DNA of 64,000 nt from Antribacter gilvus (GCF_003946865.1 NZ_QXTH01000008.1:186001-250000), one strand, 5' to 3'. Positions 33,673 through 41,957 are shown, counted from the stretch's first letter. Translations and numbers: made by a program. Notes: generated from the letters alone by a model not told the origin.

Positions 33673-33789
33673 GTGACCAGGTACACCGTGACCGCCGAAC
33701 GCGGAACACGTCACTGGGTCCTCCCATCGACCGAGGCACCTGCTGCGATCTCCGAGGTCGCTCGGCTGAGTCAGGCTGCAGACGACTGA
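33673..33789 (+). pseudogene. truncated HicB-like antitoxin ORF
   Basis: A short frame starting at GTG 33673 (or 33667) with GGAAGGGG upstream encodes 38 residues: TRYTVTAERGTRHWVLPSTE, then APAAISEVARLSQAADD and a TGA. The beginning matches the small HicB-like/DUF antitoxin-type proteins of actinobacteria, which start with a YTVTAER strand, a WVL strand and AISxVxRLxQA, but these normally continue for 20-30 residues. The stop cuts the second half, so it looks like a truncated gene. It is divergent from mntA-hepT, within 80 bases. Confidence 0.5.
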
Positions 33790-33810
33790 CCAGCGGTACC
33801 GTTCGGCCTC

Positions 33811-34470
33811 GTGAAGCTCATCGCCGCAGGCCGCGAGGCCGACGTGTACCTGGTGGACGACGAACGCGTGCTCCGCCGCAACCGGGGCGGACGGTCGGCC
33901 GTCGAGGAGGGCACGCGGATCCGTGCGCTGCACGCGGCGGGCTACCCGGTCCCCCGCGTCGGCTCGGTCGACGGCCCGGACATCGTCATGGAGCGCGTGA
34001 CGGGACCGACCCTCTCCGAGGCGCTCCTCTCCGGGAGCGCCACCGCCGCCGACGCCGCACGGCTGCTCGCACGCCTGCACGACGACCTCCACGCGATCCC
34101 GTGGCCGGACGGGCCGCTGATCCATCTGGACCTGCACCCCGAGAACGTCCTCCTCGGTCCCGGCGGACCGGTGGTGATCGACTGGGCCAACGCCCGGCCG
34201 GGGCCCGCCGGGCTGGACGTGGCGATGACTCTGCTGATCCTTGCCCAGGTCGTCGTGACGCCGGGGATGCTCGCCGCCGGCGCCACGCTGGCCCCCGCGA
34301 TCCGGGCCGACGTCCTCGAGGTCATCAGCACCCTCGCGGCCACCGTCTCCACCCCGGCGGCGCCGTTCGTCGACGACGCCGTCGCTCAGCGCCGGCTCGA
34401 CCCGAACCTCTCCGCCGCCGAGGACTCCTACCTGGGACAGGCAGCCGACCTGCTGCGAGAGCTCGCCTGA
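33811..34470 (+). CDS. aminoglycoside phosphotransferase-like small kinase
   Basis: A 219-residue protein-kinase-fold phosphotransferase. The compact N-lobe starts MKLIAAGREADVYLVDDERV; the catalytic loop is HLDLHPENVLLGPGGPVVID with the HxDxxxxN pattern, and WANARPGPAGLDVAM follows the metal-binding Asp. It is shorter than true aminoglycoside kinases and resembles the small Rio/APH-like proteins of actinobacteria, so the substrate is unknown. It starts at GTG 33811, 21 bases after the truncated antitoxin-like ORF, and ends before a hairpin shared with the converging membrane protein gene. Confidence 0.8.
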   Translation: MKLIAAGREADVYLVDDERVLRRNRGGRSAVEEGTRIRALHAAGYPVPRVGSVDGPDIVMERVTGPTLSEALLSGSATAADAARLLARLHDDLHAIPWPDGPLIHLDLHPENVLLGPGGPVVIDWANARPGPAGLDVAMTLLILAQVVVTPGMLAAGATLAPAIRADVLEVISTLAATVSTPAAPFVDDAVAQRRLDPNLSAAEDSYLGQAADLLRELA

Positions 34471-34507
34471 GGGCGGACTCCTGCTCGCGGATCCTGGAAC
34501 ATCGACT

Positions 34508-34544
34508 CGTTATTCCAGGTGAGTGCCGGTAACTGGGAATAACG
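34508..34544. terminator. AT-rich hairpin between convergent genes
   Basis: CGTTATTCC at 34508-34516 pairs with GGAATAACG at 34536-34544, with additional pairing inside. It sits 37 bases after the phosphotransferase stop and covers the last codons of the converging membrane protein gene. The AT-rich stem stands out from the surrounding sequence. Confidence 0.5.
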
Positions 34545-35673
34545 TTCGCACCAACGCGTCCGCGGCCGCCGCGAGCAGGACCACGGAGACCAGCGACACT
34601 GCTGCCGCTAGCCCCAGGGTCACCTCGACATGCGGCGAGGACCCCGCCGAGCCCGCGAGCGTCCCCAGCCCCACCGCCGCCACGCCCGCGGCCAGCACCG
34701 CCACAGCCGTCAGCACACGCTCCCGCACCACCAGGTGTCGCGCGGCCTCACGGAAGCCGAGCCAGAGGGCGACGCTCAGGACCACGAGCACCACGCCGAG
34801 ACCCAGCACGGGGCTGCCGAAGAACGACATCGCGTACCGCACGGCGAGCGCCGGCACGAAGAACAGGACGAGCCCGTGCCGCAGGCTCGCGGCCACGGTG
34901 CCGAGCACGGGACCCTCCGGCCGGACACCCGCCAGCCGATCAGGCGCCGCGCTACGGCCCCGCCTCTCGAGGGCCGACGCCCCCACCCGCACCGCGACGA
35001 GCACCGCCGCGACCACGAGAACCTCGGCCGCCCGACCGGGCAGCCGCCCGAGGTTGTACAACAGCGCAGTGTCGTAGACGACGAGCACCAGGTAGCCCAG
35101 CGCTCCCGCGCTCGCCCCGAAGAGCAGCAGCCCACGAGCGCCAGCGGCATGCGGGCTGCCGGGATCGCCCGGACCGCCCGGACCGCCCAGGTCCCGCCGC
35201 GCGACCCGCCCGAGCACCCAGGGCGTCACCACGCAGGAGACCACCCGGACGACGACGTCGGCCGCGGTCCACGGGTTCGGCAGCAGCAGCTCGACCGCGC
35301 AGAACACCGCCGTGTGCGCCACCGCGGCAGCCCAGAGCATCCAGCCCGCGGCCACGAACCGGTACGACGCCGGGTCAAGCCACCGCAGCACCGTGAGGTA
35401 GGCGAGCAGCACGAACGGCAGCTCCCAGAACGCCTGCACGGTGAGCACCGAGGGCGCGAGGAACTCAGCGGCCGGGAGACGGCCCGCGAGGTCCGCCAGG
35501 AACGCGGGGGTCCACAGGTCGAACCACCCGTCCGGGAGGTAGCGGGAGACGAAGCCCGGGTCGCCGTCGTGCACCGCCAAGACGTACAGCGTGAAGGCGA
35601 CCTGGTTGAGGTAGACCGCCGCCACGACCAGCAGGAGCATCGCCTCGGGTCGCCACCGGCGCGGCTCCGTCAT
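34510..35673 (-). CDS. multi-pass integral membrane protein, unknown
   Basis: A 387-residue protein with about nine to ten hydrophobic segments, beginning EAMLLLVVAAVYLNQVAFTL and including VLTVQAFWELPFVLLAYLTV, WMLWAAAVAHTAVFCAVELL and, near the end, AVAVLAAGVAAVGLGTLAGS. A Gly/Pro/Asp-rich cytoplasmic loop with GGPGGPGDPGSPH lies around residue 170. I recognise no family and no catalytic motif. It is a single-gene unit; the intergenic palindrome at 35698-35756 lies just upstream of its start, downstream of the GH30 gene. Confidence 0.65.
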   Translation of the reverse strand: MTEPRRWRPEAMLLLVVAAVYLNQVAFTLYVLAVHDGDPGFVSRYLPDGWFDLWTPAFLADLAGRLPAAEFLAPSVLTVQAFWELPFVLLAYLTVLRWLDPASYRFVAAGWMLWAAAVAHTAVFCAVELLLPNPWTAADVVVRVVSCVVTPWVLGRVARRDLGGPGGPGDPGSPHAAGARGLLLFGASAGALGYLVLVVYDTALLYNLGRLPGRAAEVLVVAAVLVAVRVGASALERRGRSAAPDRLAGVRPEGPVLGTVAASLRHGLVLFFVPALAVRYAMSFFGSPVLGLGVVLVVLSVALWLGFREAARHLVVRERVLTAVAVLAAGVAAVGLGTLAGSAGSSPHVEVTLGLAAAVSLVSVVLLAAAADALVRTLFPVTGTHLE

Positions 35674-35697
35674 GCCGCCTATGGTGCCCCACCGACC

Positions 35698-35756
35698 GAC
35701 GACCAGGTAGCTGTTCCCCGTCCCAGCCCGGAACGGGGAACAACTACCTGGTCGTC
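35698..35756. repeat. 59-base near-perfect palindrome (second repeat type or terminator)
   Basis: A 24-base left arm at 35698-35721 pairs with 35733-35756 with one mismatch around an 11-base loop. The arm contains CCAGGTAG followed by TGTTCCCC. It lies between the GH30 stop and the start of the membrane protein gene, both on the minus strand, so it can terminate GH30 transcription. The outer part (CAGGTAG...CTACCTG) resembles the GAGGTAG...CTACCTC arms of the repeat at 15909 and in moeA, which suggests a wider family of such elements. Confidence 0.75.
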
Positions 35757-35769
35757 ACCGTGCGTGGCC

Positions 35770-38700
35770 TCAGGAGGTCGGCGTCCGGACGAACCGTACC
35801 GTCCGGACCAGCGTCACCTCCCCGTCGGGCGAGGTGACGGTCACGCGGGCCACGCTCGTGCCGCGGTCGCCGAGCGGCGCCGCCTGCTCGACCGTCACCT
35901 CGGCAGCCGTGTCGACCGGGTAGGCGGCCACGTCCGGCACCGCCGCACCGGCCGGGAGGCGCACCGAGTACTGCTCACGGTCGGCGTCCTGGTGGTCCAG
36001 CGGCACGCCGCCGACCCGCAGGTCGGCCAGTCCCGCCACGCCCGACGGGCTCGCGGCGAGCGCCTCGATCTCCACCTCGGCGACGACGAGGTGCACCGGC
36101 GAGCCGTCCGCGCGCAACGTCGGCAGGAGGACGAAGCGCACGGCGTCCGTGCGGATCCCGGACAGGTCGACGACGACGGGCGTGCCCCCGCTCGACGGCG
36201 GGACCTCGACCGGCGCGTCCGACAGCGGCACCCACGTCCCGTCCGCCGCCCGGTACTCGGCCGTGTAGGCGCGAGCCCATGACGGGTGCGAGCCGTCCGC
36301 GAAGAAGTAGATCCGCGCGGAGTCGAGATCCTGCGGTGCACCCAGGTCGTAGGTCAGGGTGTCCTGGGGCCGTAGCGCCCCGGACCGCCAGTTCGACCAG
36401 CCCTTGTCGGTGGTGAGGCCGTTCCGCGTGCGGTCCACCGGATAGCCCGGCTCCGTGTACGTCGCCGACGCCACGGTGGTCGACGCGAGCGCCACGTTCG
36501 CCGTGGTCGGCTCGGTGACCACCACCGACAGCGTGGCGGGCAGCTCGCCGCTGCGTGTGGTGGCCGTGCCCGGCACGGTCACCACCCCGGTGGCGCCGGT
36601 GAGGTCGCCCGCAGCCGACCAGTCCCACTCGACCGGCACGTCGAACGTGCGCGGGCTCGTCCCGACGTGCGCCGGGACGGTCGCCGGAGCCGCGGCGACC
36701 ACCGTCGCCGGGTCGGCACCGACGTAGCCGTGGACGGTGGCGGGGTCGGTGATCGCGAAGTCGCCCACGTCCACGCGGGCCACCGCGTCGAACGGCGTGC
36801 CGAACACGTCCACGCCCGAGCCCGCGACGGTCACTGTGCCTGCGCCGTCCCACGTCGCCGGGAGGTCCCAGGCGACGGGCACCGGCGTACCCGCACCCCA
36901 GGCGTACTGCGGCGTCACGGTGGCCGGCAGGGTCGGCGCCGTGCCGAGCGGAGCCTCGGCCTGGACGTCGTCGACGCCCTCGAGGGCCGTGGCCTGGAAC
37001 GTCCAGGCCTGGTGCGCCCCGGTGCTGCCCAGCCAGGTCCCGACTCCGGTCCCGGCCCGTGTGCCCTCGCCGTTGATGTCGAGCTGTTCGGTCGTGGCGA
37101 CGCTGAGCAGCGAGTACCGCACGCCGTCGGTGCTGTTGAGGATCCATTGCTGGGCCGGGGTGGTCGCAGCGGTGGTGAGGTCCGACGCGACGAGCGCCGT
37201 GCCGTGGCCAGGCGTCGACGCGAGGAACTCCCCTGTGCCGTCCGTGACGGCGACGGTGCGCTCGTGCGTACCGCCGCCCGACAGCGTGTGCAGCGTCCAG
37301 GCCTGCCGGTCGGCCGGGTTGGTCCCGGGCGTGCCTGTTCCCGGCGTCGAGGTCAGGTTCTCGATGGTCGTCGCCGGCGAGCCGTCGTGACTCGTCAGCA
37401 CCCGGCCGCTGCCCGCGCCGCGCAGCAGGTAGGGCGTGTCGTCGGCGGGCGCGGCGTCGTCGGCCACCCCGGAGACGCCGTCCACCAGGAAGGTCACCAC
37501 GGACTTCGCCGGCACGCGCAGCGTGGCCGTCCCGTCCGGGCCGACGGCGACCGGGTCGCCCTCGACGAGAGCGTTCGCCTCGAGGTCCTCGGCCGTGGGA
37601 CGGGTGGTCACCACGGGGGTGACGGTGGCGCCCGCCGTGCTGCCGAAGCGGGAGAGGTCCAGCGTGACGTCCTGCTCGGTCGTGGCACTGTTGACGTGCA
37701 CGAGCGTGGCGCCCGTGCCGTCGCTGCGCACGAAGGCCGTGGTGGCGGGGTCGTCGACGGCCACCGAGAAGTCGCCCGGGTGGATGTAGTGGGTGAAGTT
37801 GCGCACCGTGTTGTACTTCGCGTTGGTCCGTACCTGGCACGACGGGTCGTCGTAGCCGGCGGCGAGGCGGCGCTGGGAGTTGCCGTCCGCGTCGCAGTCG
37901 AAGTCGATGTAGACGCTGCCCCAGTTGGCGGTCTCGGTGACCTCCATGTTCCACAGGTCCTCGACGGGCTGCCAGAACACCCAGGCCGTGGGCTCGAGCT
38001 CGCGCAGGTCGTCCACGATGCGGCCGGCCATGCCGAGGCCGTTGTCGATGTTGGTGAGGTCCAGGCCGTCGACGCCGCTGAAGTCGCCCTCGACCTCGCT
38101 CATCCAGAGCGGCTTGCCGGACGTCTTGGCGATGTCGCGGACCTGCACCCGGTTCCCCGTGCCGTAGGTGTGGACGTTGAGCTGGTCCACCGCCTCGCGG
38201 GCAGCCGGGCTCCAGCCGTTCCAGTCGGCCACGAAGGTGCCGGGGTTGGTCTCGTCGGGCGCGGAGATCAGCGCCTCGGTGCTCGACGCCGCCAGTCGGG
38301 CGTCGAGCGCCTCGATGACCTGGGCCTGCAGGGCGGGCGACAGGTGCGCCCCCTCCTGGCGACAGCACGCGAGCGAGCCGTCCGGGTTGAGGCGCGTGCC
38401 CCAGTAGTTCGTGTTCGGCTCGTTCATCGGGTCGACGGTGTCGACCGTGATGCCGTGCGCGGCCTCGATCTCCTCGACGACGCGCACCAGGTAACCCGCG
38501 AACTGGTCGATGCTGTCCTGCCGGAGCTGGTCGGTGTTGGCGTCGAAACCGCCGGTCGCGTAGGCGTTCGGGGTCATGAACCACGGTGGGGTGTTGCTGA
38601 ACGCCTCCCAGTGGGTGATCCGGTCGTCCTGGACGAGGCGGTCCACCCACCAGCGCTGCGTCGCGTCGGCGGTGAAGTCGTACGACGCGTCGTCGTCGGC

Positions 38701-39150
38701 GTCCCAGGCCTGGCGGTAGGCGTCCACGTTCGCGCGGACGGCCTCGTCGGTGTCTCCGTCGCCATCGAGGTCGGGCTGCCACCAGCCCTCGACGTCGCCG
38801 CCCTTGCGCATATAGGCGTTGTCGACGTCGGTCGCGTTGCCACCGCCCACGTTGTAGCGGGCGATGTTGAGGTTGAGGCCGTCTTCGCCGAAGACCTTCT
38901 GGTACAGCTCCTCGCGGACCTCCGCGGGATAGCCACCGGTCGCGTGGGCGAACCAGACCAGGCTGGTGCCCCAACCCTGGAACGGCTCGCTCGCGCGGTA
39001 GGAGGGGTTGGGGGTCACGGTCACCGGGACCGGACCGCTCGGCTCAGCAGCCGATGCAGCACCGCCCGGGGGTATCACACCCACAAGACCTACCACGAGA
39101 CCGCTGAGGGCCGCTGCTGCGAGCGGCCTTCGAGGGGACAACTTGCGCAT
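35770..39150 (-). CDS. secreted multidomain GH30 glycoside hydrolase
   Basis: A 1126-residue exported enzyme. Residues 1-36 are a signal peptide. The GH30 catalytic barrel and its side domain span about 40-555: acid/base Glu244 in DPMNEPNTNYWG and probable nucleophile Glu352 in LWMSEVEG; a Ca-loop-like DLDGDGDTDE at about 127-136. A ricin-type beta-trefoil follows at 572-720 (two AWTxx repeats), two Ig-like Big_4 domains at about 735-880, an F5/8-type (CBM32-like) domain at 883-1035, and a final beta domain. The GH30 barrel resembles endo-beta-1,6-galactanases and related xylanases; the exact substrate is uncertain. ATG 39150 was chosen for the signal peptide. Two LacI-type operators lie upstream. 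Confidence 0.9.
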   Translation of the reverse strand: MRKLSPRRPLAAAALSGLVVGLVGVIPPGGAASAAEPSGPVPVTVTPNPSYRASEPFQGWGTSLVWFAHATGGYPAEVREELYQKVFGEDGLNLNIARYNVGGGNATDVDNAYMRKGGDVEGWWQPDLDGDGDTDEAVRANVDAYRQAWDADDDASYDFTADATQRWWVDRLVQDDRITHWEAFSNTPPWFMTPNAYATGGFDANTDQLRQDSIDQFAGYLVRVVEEIEAAHGITVDTVDPMNEPNTNYWGTRLNPDGSLACCRQEGAHLSPALQAQVIEALDARLAASSTEALISAPDETNPGTFVADWNGWSPAAREAVDQLNVHTYGTGNRVQVRDIAKTSGKPLWMSEVEGDFSGVDGLDLTNIDNGLGMAGRIVDDLRELEPTAWVFWQPVEDLWNMEVTETANWGSVYIDFDCDADGNSQRRLAAGYDDPSCQVRTNAKYNTVRNFTHYIHPGDFSVAVDDPATTAFVRSDGTGATLVHVNSATTEQDVTLDLSRFGSTAGATVTPVVTTRPTAEDLEANALVEGDPVAVGPDGTATLRVPAKSVVTFLVDGVSGVADDAAPADDTPYLLRGAGSGRVLTSHDGSPATTIENLTSTPGTGTPGTNPADRQAWTLHTLSGGGTHERTVAVTDGTGEFLASTPGHGTALVASDLTTAATTPAQQWILNSTDGVRYSLLSVATTEQLDINGEGTRAGTGVGTWLGSTGAHQAWTFQATALEGVDDVQAEAPLGTAPTLPATVTPQYAWGAGTPVPVAWDLPATWDGAGTVTVAGSGVDVFGTPFDAVARVDVGDFAITDPATVHGYVGADPATVVAAAPATVPAHVGTSPRTFDVPVEWDWSAAGDLTGATGVVTVPGTATTRSGELPATLSVVVTEPTTANVALASTTVASATYTEPGYPVDRTRNGLTTDKGWSNWRSGALRPQDTLTYDLGAPQDLDSARIYFFADGSHPSWARAYTAEYRAADGTWVPLSDAPVEVPPSSGGTPVVVDLSGIRTDAVRFVLLPTLRADGSPVHLVVAEVEIEALAASPSGVAGLADLRVGGVPLDHQDADREQYSVRLPAGAAVPDVAAYPVDTAAEVTVEQAAPLGDRGTSVARVTVTSPDGEVTLVRTVRFVRTPTS

Positions 39151-39238
39151 CTGCCAGCTCCCGCCGTTGGGAATCTGCGGGCGCCGCGTCAGTGCGAGGC
39201 CCGCCCGGATAGTCGAGACCATCCTGTGGCACGACGGA

Positions 39239-39274
39239 TGTTAACGTCAACATCTGCGGCTGTTAACGTCAACA
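39239..39274 (-). promoter_or_regulatory. twin LacI-type operators upstream of the GH30 gene
   Basis: TGTTAACGTCAACA occurs at 39239-39252 and again, identical, at 39261-39274. Each is a near-perfect dyad around ACGT, as expected for LacI-family operators. The centres are 22 bases apart, two helical turns, and both lie 90-125 bases upstream of the GH30 start. No LacI gene is adjacent; the nearest, at 51431-52459, controls the arabinoside module and may or may not act here. Confidence 0.7.
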
Positions 39275-39290
39275 ATCCAAAGCGCGGGTC

Positions 39291-40007
39291 TCAGGCAGCG
39301 CGGGCGAGGCCGTCCAGGAGCAGGTCGAGCGTGAACTCGAACTCCGACTGTCCGTCGCACCAGCCCAGCGTCGGGTCGTCCGCGGCGTGCATCTCGTTCG
39401 CCACCATCGCCGTCGTGTAGGGCAGCACCTCGGCCATCGCGGCGAGCTCGGCCTCGGCCCGGTCGGGCTCCAGGTCGCCGCCCGCCGCGGCAGGGCTGAA
39501 GAGCTCCTGGGCGAAGCCCAGGACCATGCTGCCGAGCGAGTGCATCGCCCGGTGCGCCAGGTGGTACGAGCAGCCACCGCGGATCATCGCGCCGAGCACC
39601 TCCTCGTAGAGGAGGAACACGGGAGCGGGGATGCTCGGCCGGGAGGCGATCAGCCCAGGAGCCCACGGGTGCCGGAGCATGACGGACCGCGCCGCGAGGA
39701 TCCGGGCCCGCACCACGTGGCGCCAGTCGGAGTCGTCCGCGCCCAGCGCGCCGACCGCCGTCGCGGCGGCGTCGGCGATCTCGCCGGCAACCCTCTCGAC
39801 CAGGCCGTCGAGCAGGCCACCCTTTCCGGGCAGGTGGTGATAGAGCGACATGGCTTCGACGCCCAGCTCCGCCGCGAGGCGTCGCATGGTCACCGCGGCC
39901 AGCCCTTCGGCGTCGGCCATCGCCGCCGCCGCGGTCAGGACGCGCTCCCTGCTCAGCGGTGTGCGCGCCGGCCGACCGCCCGTCGACGTCGACTCGTCCG
40001 TCTTCAT
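39291..40007 (-). CDS. TetR family regulator with TetR_C-type domain
   Basis: A 238-residue regulator. The N-terminal helix-turn-helix covers about 18-65 (TPLSRERVLTAAAAMADAEG; AAVTMRRLAAELGVEAMSLY; HHLPGKGGLLDGLVERVAGE). The large C-terminal ligand-binding domain includes HPWAPGLIASRPSIPAPVFL and ends DLLLDGLARAA, typical of the TetR_C_1/11 group. It is divergent from the DUF4386 gene with two palindromes in between, so it probably represses that gene and itself. Inducer unknown. Confidence 0.9.
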   Translation of the reverse strand: MKTDESTSTGGRPARTPLSRERVLTAAAAMADAEGLAAVTMRRLAAELGVEAMSLYHHLPGKGGLLDGLVERVAGEIADAAATAVGALGADDSDWRHVVRARILAARSVMLRHPWAPGLIASRPSIPAPVFLLYEEVLGAMIRGGCSYHLAHRAMHSLGSMVLGFAQELFSPAAAGGDLEPDRAEAELAAMAEVLPYTTAMVANEMHAADDPTLGWCDGQSEFEFTLDLLLDGLARAA

Positions 40008-40033
40008 CCAGCCCCTCCTCTTCCCACACCGTC

Positions 40034-40068
40034 ACCTTACGTCGTATGGTCAGCCTTACGTCGTAAGG
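40034..40068. promoter_or_regulatory. twin TetR operator-like palindromes
   Basis: CCTTACGTCGTAAGG at 40054-40068 is a perfect 15-base dyad. CCTTACGTCGTATGG at 40035-40049 is the same sequence with one change. The centres are 19 bases apart, between the TetR gene start (40007) and the DUF4386 start (40090). Confidence 0.75.
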
Positions 40069-40089
40069 TTTGTCCCGAGAGGAAGCGTC

Positions 40090-40821
40090 ATGGAACCGTC
40101 CGCGCTCGTCCCCCGCACCGCCCGCACCACCGGCCTGCTCTACCTGGCGATGGCCATCGTGGCCGTCCCCGGGTTCCTCGTGATCCGCCCGCTCCTGTTC
40201 GACCCCTCGAGCTCCGCGGCCACCCTCGACCACCTCGTCGCGAACGAAGGGCTGGCCCGGGTCGGCATCGCCCTCGAGCTCGCGCTGGTGGCCGTCCAGG
40301 CGCTCGTGGCCCTCTGGTTCTACCGGCTCTTCCGCCGCACCGACGCGTTCGCCGCGGGCTCCCTGGCGGCCTTCGGGATGGTCAACGCCGTCGCGATCCT
40401 GGGCAGCGCCGCCTGCCTGGCCGCCGCCCTCGACACTGCGCTGACCCCGGCCGGCGCTGCCGACGCCGCGGGCGCCGTCCAGGTGCTCTACGTGCTCGGC
40501 GGCAGCTTCTGGGGTGTCGGCGCGCTCTTCTTCGGCCTGTGGCTCGTCCCGATGGGGTTCCTCGCCCTGCGCTCGGGGATGCCGCGTGCCCTCGGTGTGC
40601 TCGTGATCGCCGGAGGCGTCGGCTACGTCGCCAGTGCGTTCGTCACCCACCTCGCCCCAGGGGCCGCCCTGGTCGGCGACCTGCTGTCCTACGTCGCGAC
40701 CATCGGTGAGCTCTGGATGATCGGCTGGCTGCTCTGGTACTCGTTCCGGGCGGTCCCGGCGCCCGCGGAGGCGGACGCAGGCGCAGCGCCCGCGCCGTCG
40801 GCTCAGGCCTCCGGCGCCTGA
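40090..40821 (+). CDS. DUF4386 integral membrane protein
   Basis: A 243-residue protein with six or seven hydrophobic segments. The N-terminal RTARTTGLLYLAMAIVAVPG, ALVAVQALVALWFYRLFRRT, GSFWGVGALFFGLWLVPMGF and GYVASAFVTHLAPG are the conserved stretches of DUF4386. The family has no known function but is frequently found beside TetR or MarR genes. The twin palindromes upstream indicate TetR control. Its last 19 bases overlap the converging DUF421 gene. Confidence 0.85.
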   Translation: MEPSALVPRTARTTGLLYLAMAIVAVPGFLVIRPLLFDPSSSAATLDHLVANEGLARVGIALELALVAVQALVALWFYRLFRRTDAFAAGSLAAFGMVNAVAILGSAACLAAALDTALTPAGAADAAGAVQVLYVLGGSFWGVGALFFGLWLVPMGFLALRSGMPRALGVLVIAGGVGYVASAFVTHLAPGAALVGDLLSYVATIGELWMIGWLLWYSFRAVPAPAEADAGAAPAPSAQASGA

Positions 40822-41261
40822 GACTTCGGCACCACGCTGATGCCGCCGGAGGTCTCCAGCACGGCCCACTTGATCTGGTCGAGACGTTCCAGGCCGTGGG
40901 CCTCCCGGGCCGCCCCGATGATGTCCTCCTCCGAGAGGTGCTCCTTGCGGAGGACCTCGTGCAGCACGCGGCCGTCCTCGACGATCACCAGGGGGACGCT
41001 CTCCGCGACCCGCTGGAGACGCGGGAAACGCCAGGTGAGGTAGTCGGCACCGCGCTCGAGGAGCAGGAGCGTGCCGACCACCAGCGCGGCATGGGTGATG
41101 GAGAAGTCCTCACCGAGCAGCGCCTGCTGCGTGGCCTCCCCGACGATCAGGAGGATCACGAAGTCGAAGGTGGTCACCTGGGACAGGGCCCGCTTGCCCA
41201 CCAGCCGGAACAGGAGCAGCAGGACGAGGTAGATCGCCACGGCGCGCAGCACGGCATCCAT
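40803..41261 (-). CDS. DUF421 (YetF-type) membrane protein
   Basis: A 152-residue protein. Two or three N-terminal hydrophobic helices (AVAIYLVLLLLFRLVGKRAL; FDFVILLIVGEATQQALLG; ALVVGTLLLLERGADYL) are followed by the soluble YetF domain with VPLVIVEDGRVLHEVLRKEH, DIIGAAREAHGLERLDQIKW and AVLETSGGISVVP. These proteins are small membrane oligomers of unsettled function, in Bacillus linked to spore germination or the envelope. It follows a membrane protein gene at 41302-41787 with a 40-base gap on the same strand. Confidence 0.88.
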   Translation of the reverse strand: MDAVLRAVAIYLVLLLLFRLVGKRALSQVTTFDFVILLIVGEATQQALLGEDFSITHAALVVGTLLLLERGADYLTWRFPRLQRVAESVPLVIVEDGRVLHEVLRKEHLSEEDIIGAAREAHGLERLDQIKWAVLETSGGISVVPKSQAPEA

Positions 41262-41275
41262 CGGTGGCCTCCCAA

Positions 41276-41320
41276 GGCAGGACGGGCTAGGGCAGGACGG
41301 GCTAGGGCAGGACGAGCTGG
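41276..41320 (-). repeat. three tandem 15-base repeats
   Basis: GGCAGGACGGGCTAG occurs at 41276-41290 and 41291-41305, with a variant (GGCAGGACGAGCTGG) at 41306-41320. The second copy contains the stop codon of the 41302 gene, so the repeat spans the end of that gene and the gap before the DUF421 gene. Slippage here would change only the gap or the last residues. Confidence 0.75.
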
Positions 41321-41787
41321 GTCAGGGACACCGTGTCCGAACCGACGGACACGTCCGCGGTGAGCGGGCCGACGTCCTGGGCGCGGAAGGTGATCGTCAC
41401 GGTCAGGTCGCCCGGGTCCTCGACGTCGAACTCGTAGACCACGCCGTCGTCCGTGAGTCGTTCCTCGCCGGGCTGCGGGGAGACTCCCTGGAGGTCGACG
41501 CCGGACAACCAGGATCCGGCCACCGTCATCGTGACGGTGTCCTGCTCCACCGCGTCGGGCGCGAGCCGGACGGAGAGTGAGTCGTCGGCCTCGAAGTGGG
41601 TGACCCGGGCGTAGCTCACGTCCACGAGCCCGCCCGGGCTCTCCCGCGTCGTGTCGCTCAGCGGGCCCGCGCCCAGGAGCCCCGCCAGACCCGCTGCGAC
41701 GAAGAGGGCCAGCAGCGTCCAGCCGATCCGCTCAGCGCGCCACTCGCGGCTCTGGAAGGTCTCCTCCCGCGTGATCTCCAGACCCAT
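41302..41787 (-). CDS. single-pass membrane protein, unknown
   Basis: A 161-residue protein with a cytoplasmic N-terminus containing EITREETFQSREWRAERIGW, one hydrophobic helix (TLLALFVAAGLAGLLGAGPL, about 24-43), and a beta-rich exported domain of about 115 residues (VDVSYARVTHFEADDSLSVR; VTMTVAGSWLSGVDLQGV; VVYEFDVEDPGDLTVTITF). I do not recognise the family, but genes with this topology are found in front of DUF421 genes in related actinobacteria as far as I recall. An open stretch upstream with one helix (41800-41941) has no start codon. Confidence 0.6.
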   Translation of the reverse strand: MGLEITREETFQSREWRAERIGWTLLALFVAAGLAGLLGAGPLSDTTRESPGGLVDVSYARVTHFEADDSLSVRLAPDAVEQDTVTMTVAGSWLSGVDLQGVSPQPGEERLTDDGVVYEFDVEDPGDLTVTITFRAQDVGPLTADVSVGSDTVSLTQLVLP

Positions 41788-41957
41788 CCCGTCCTCCTCG
41801 ATCGCCTGTCGACACCTTCGCCCCGGACGGGCGTCCGTGCACGTCGAAGCGCGGGAACGTCAGCGCGGTCAGCGAGATCGTGGCGGTGAGGAACACCACC
41901 TGCACCAACGTCCGGGTCAGCAGGGAGTCCCACCAGGACAGGTCGGTCCCGGGAAGC

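Noticed and set aside
41276-41320. Direct repeats as CRISPR
   Set aside because: Repeats are 15 bases, adjacent without spacers, and no cas genes are present.
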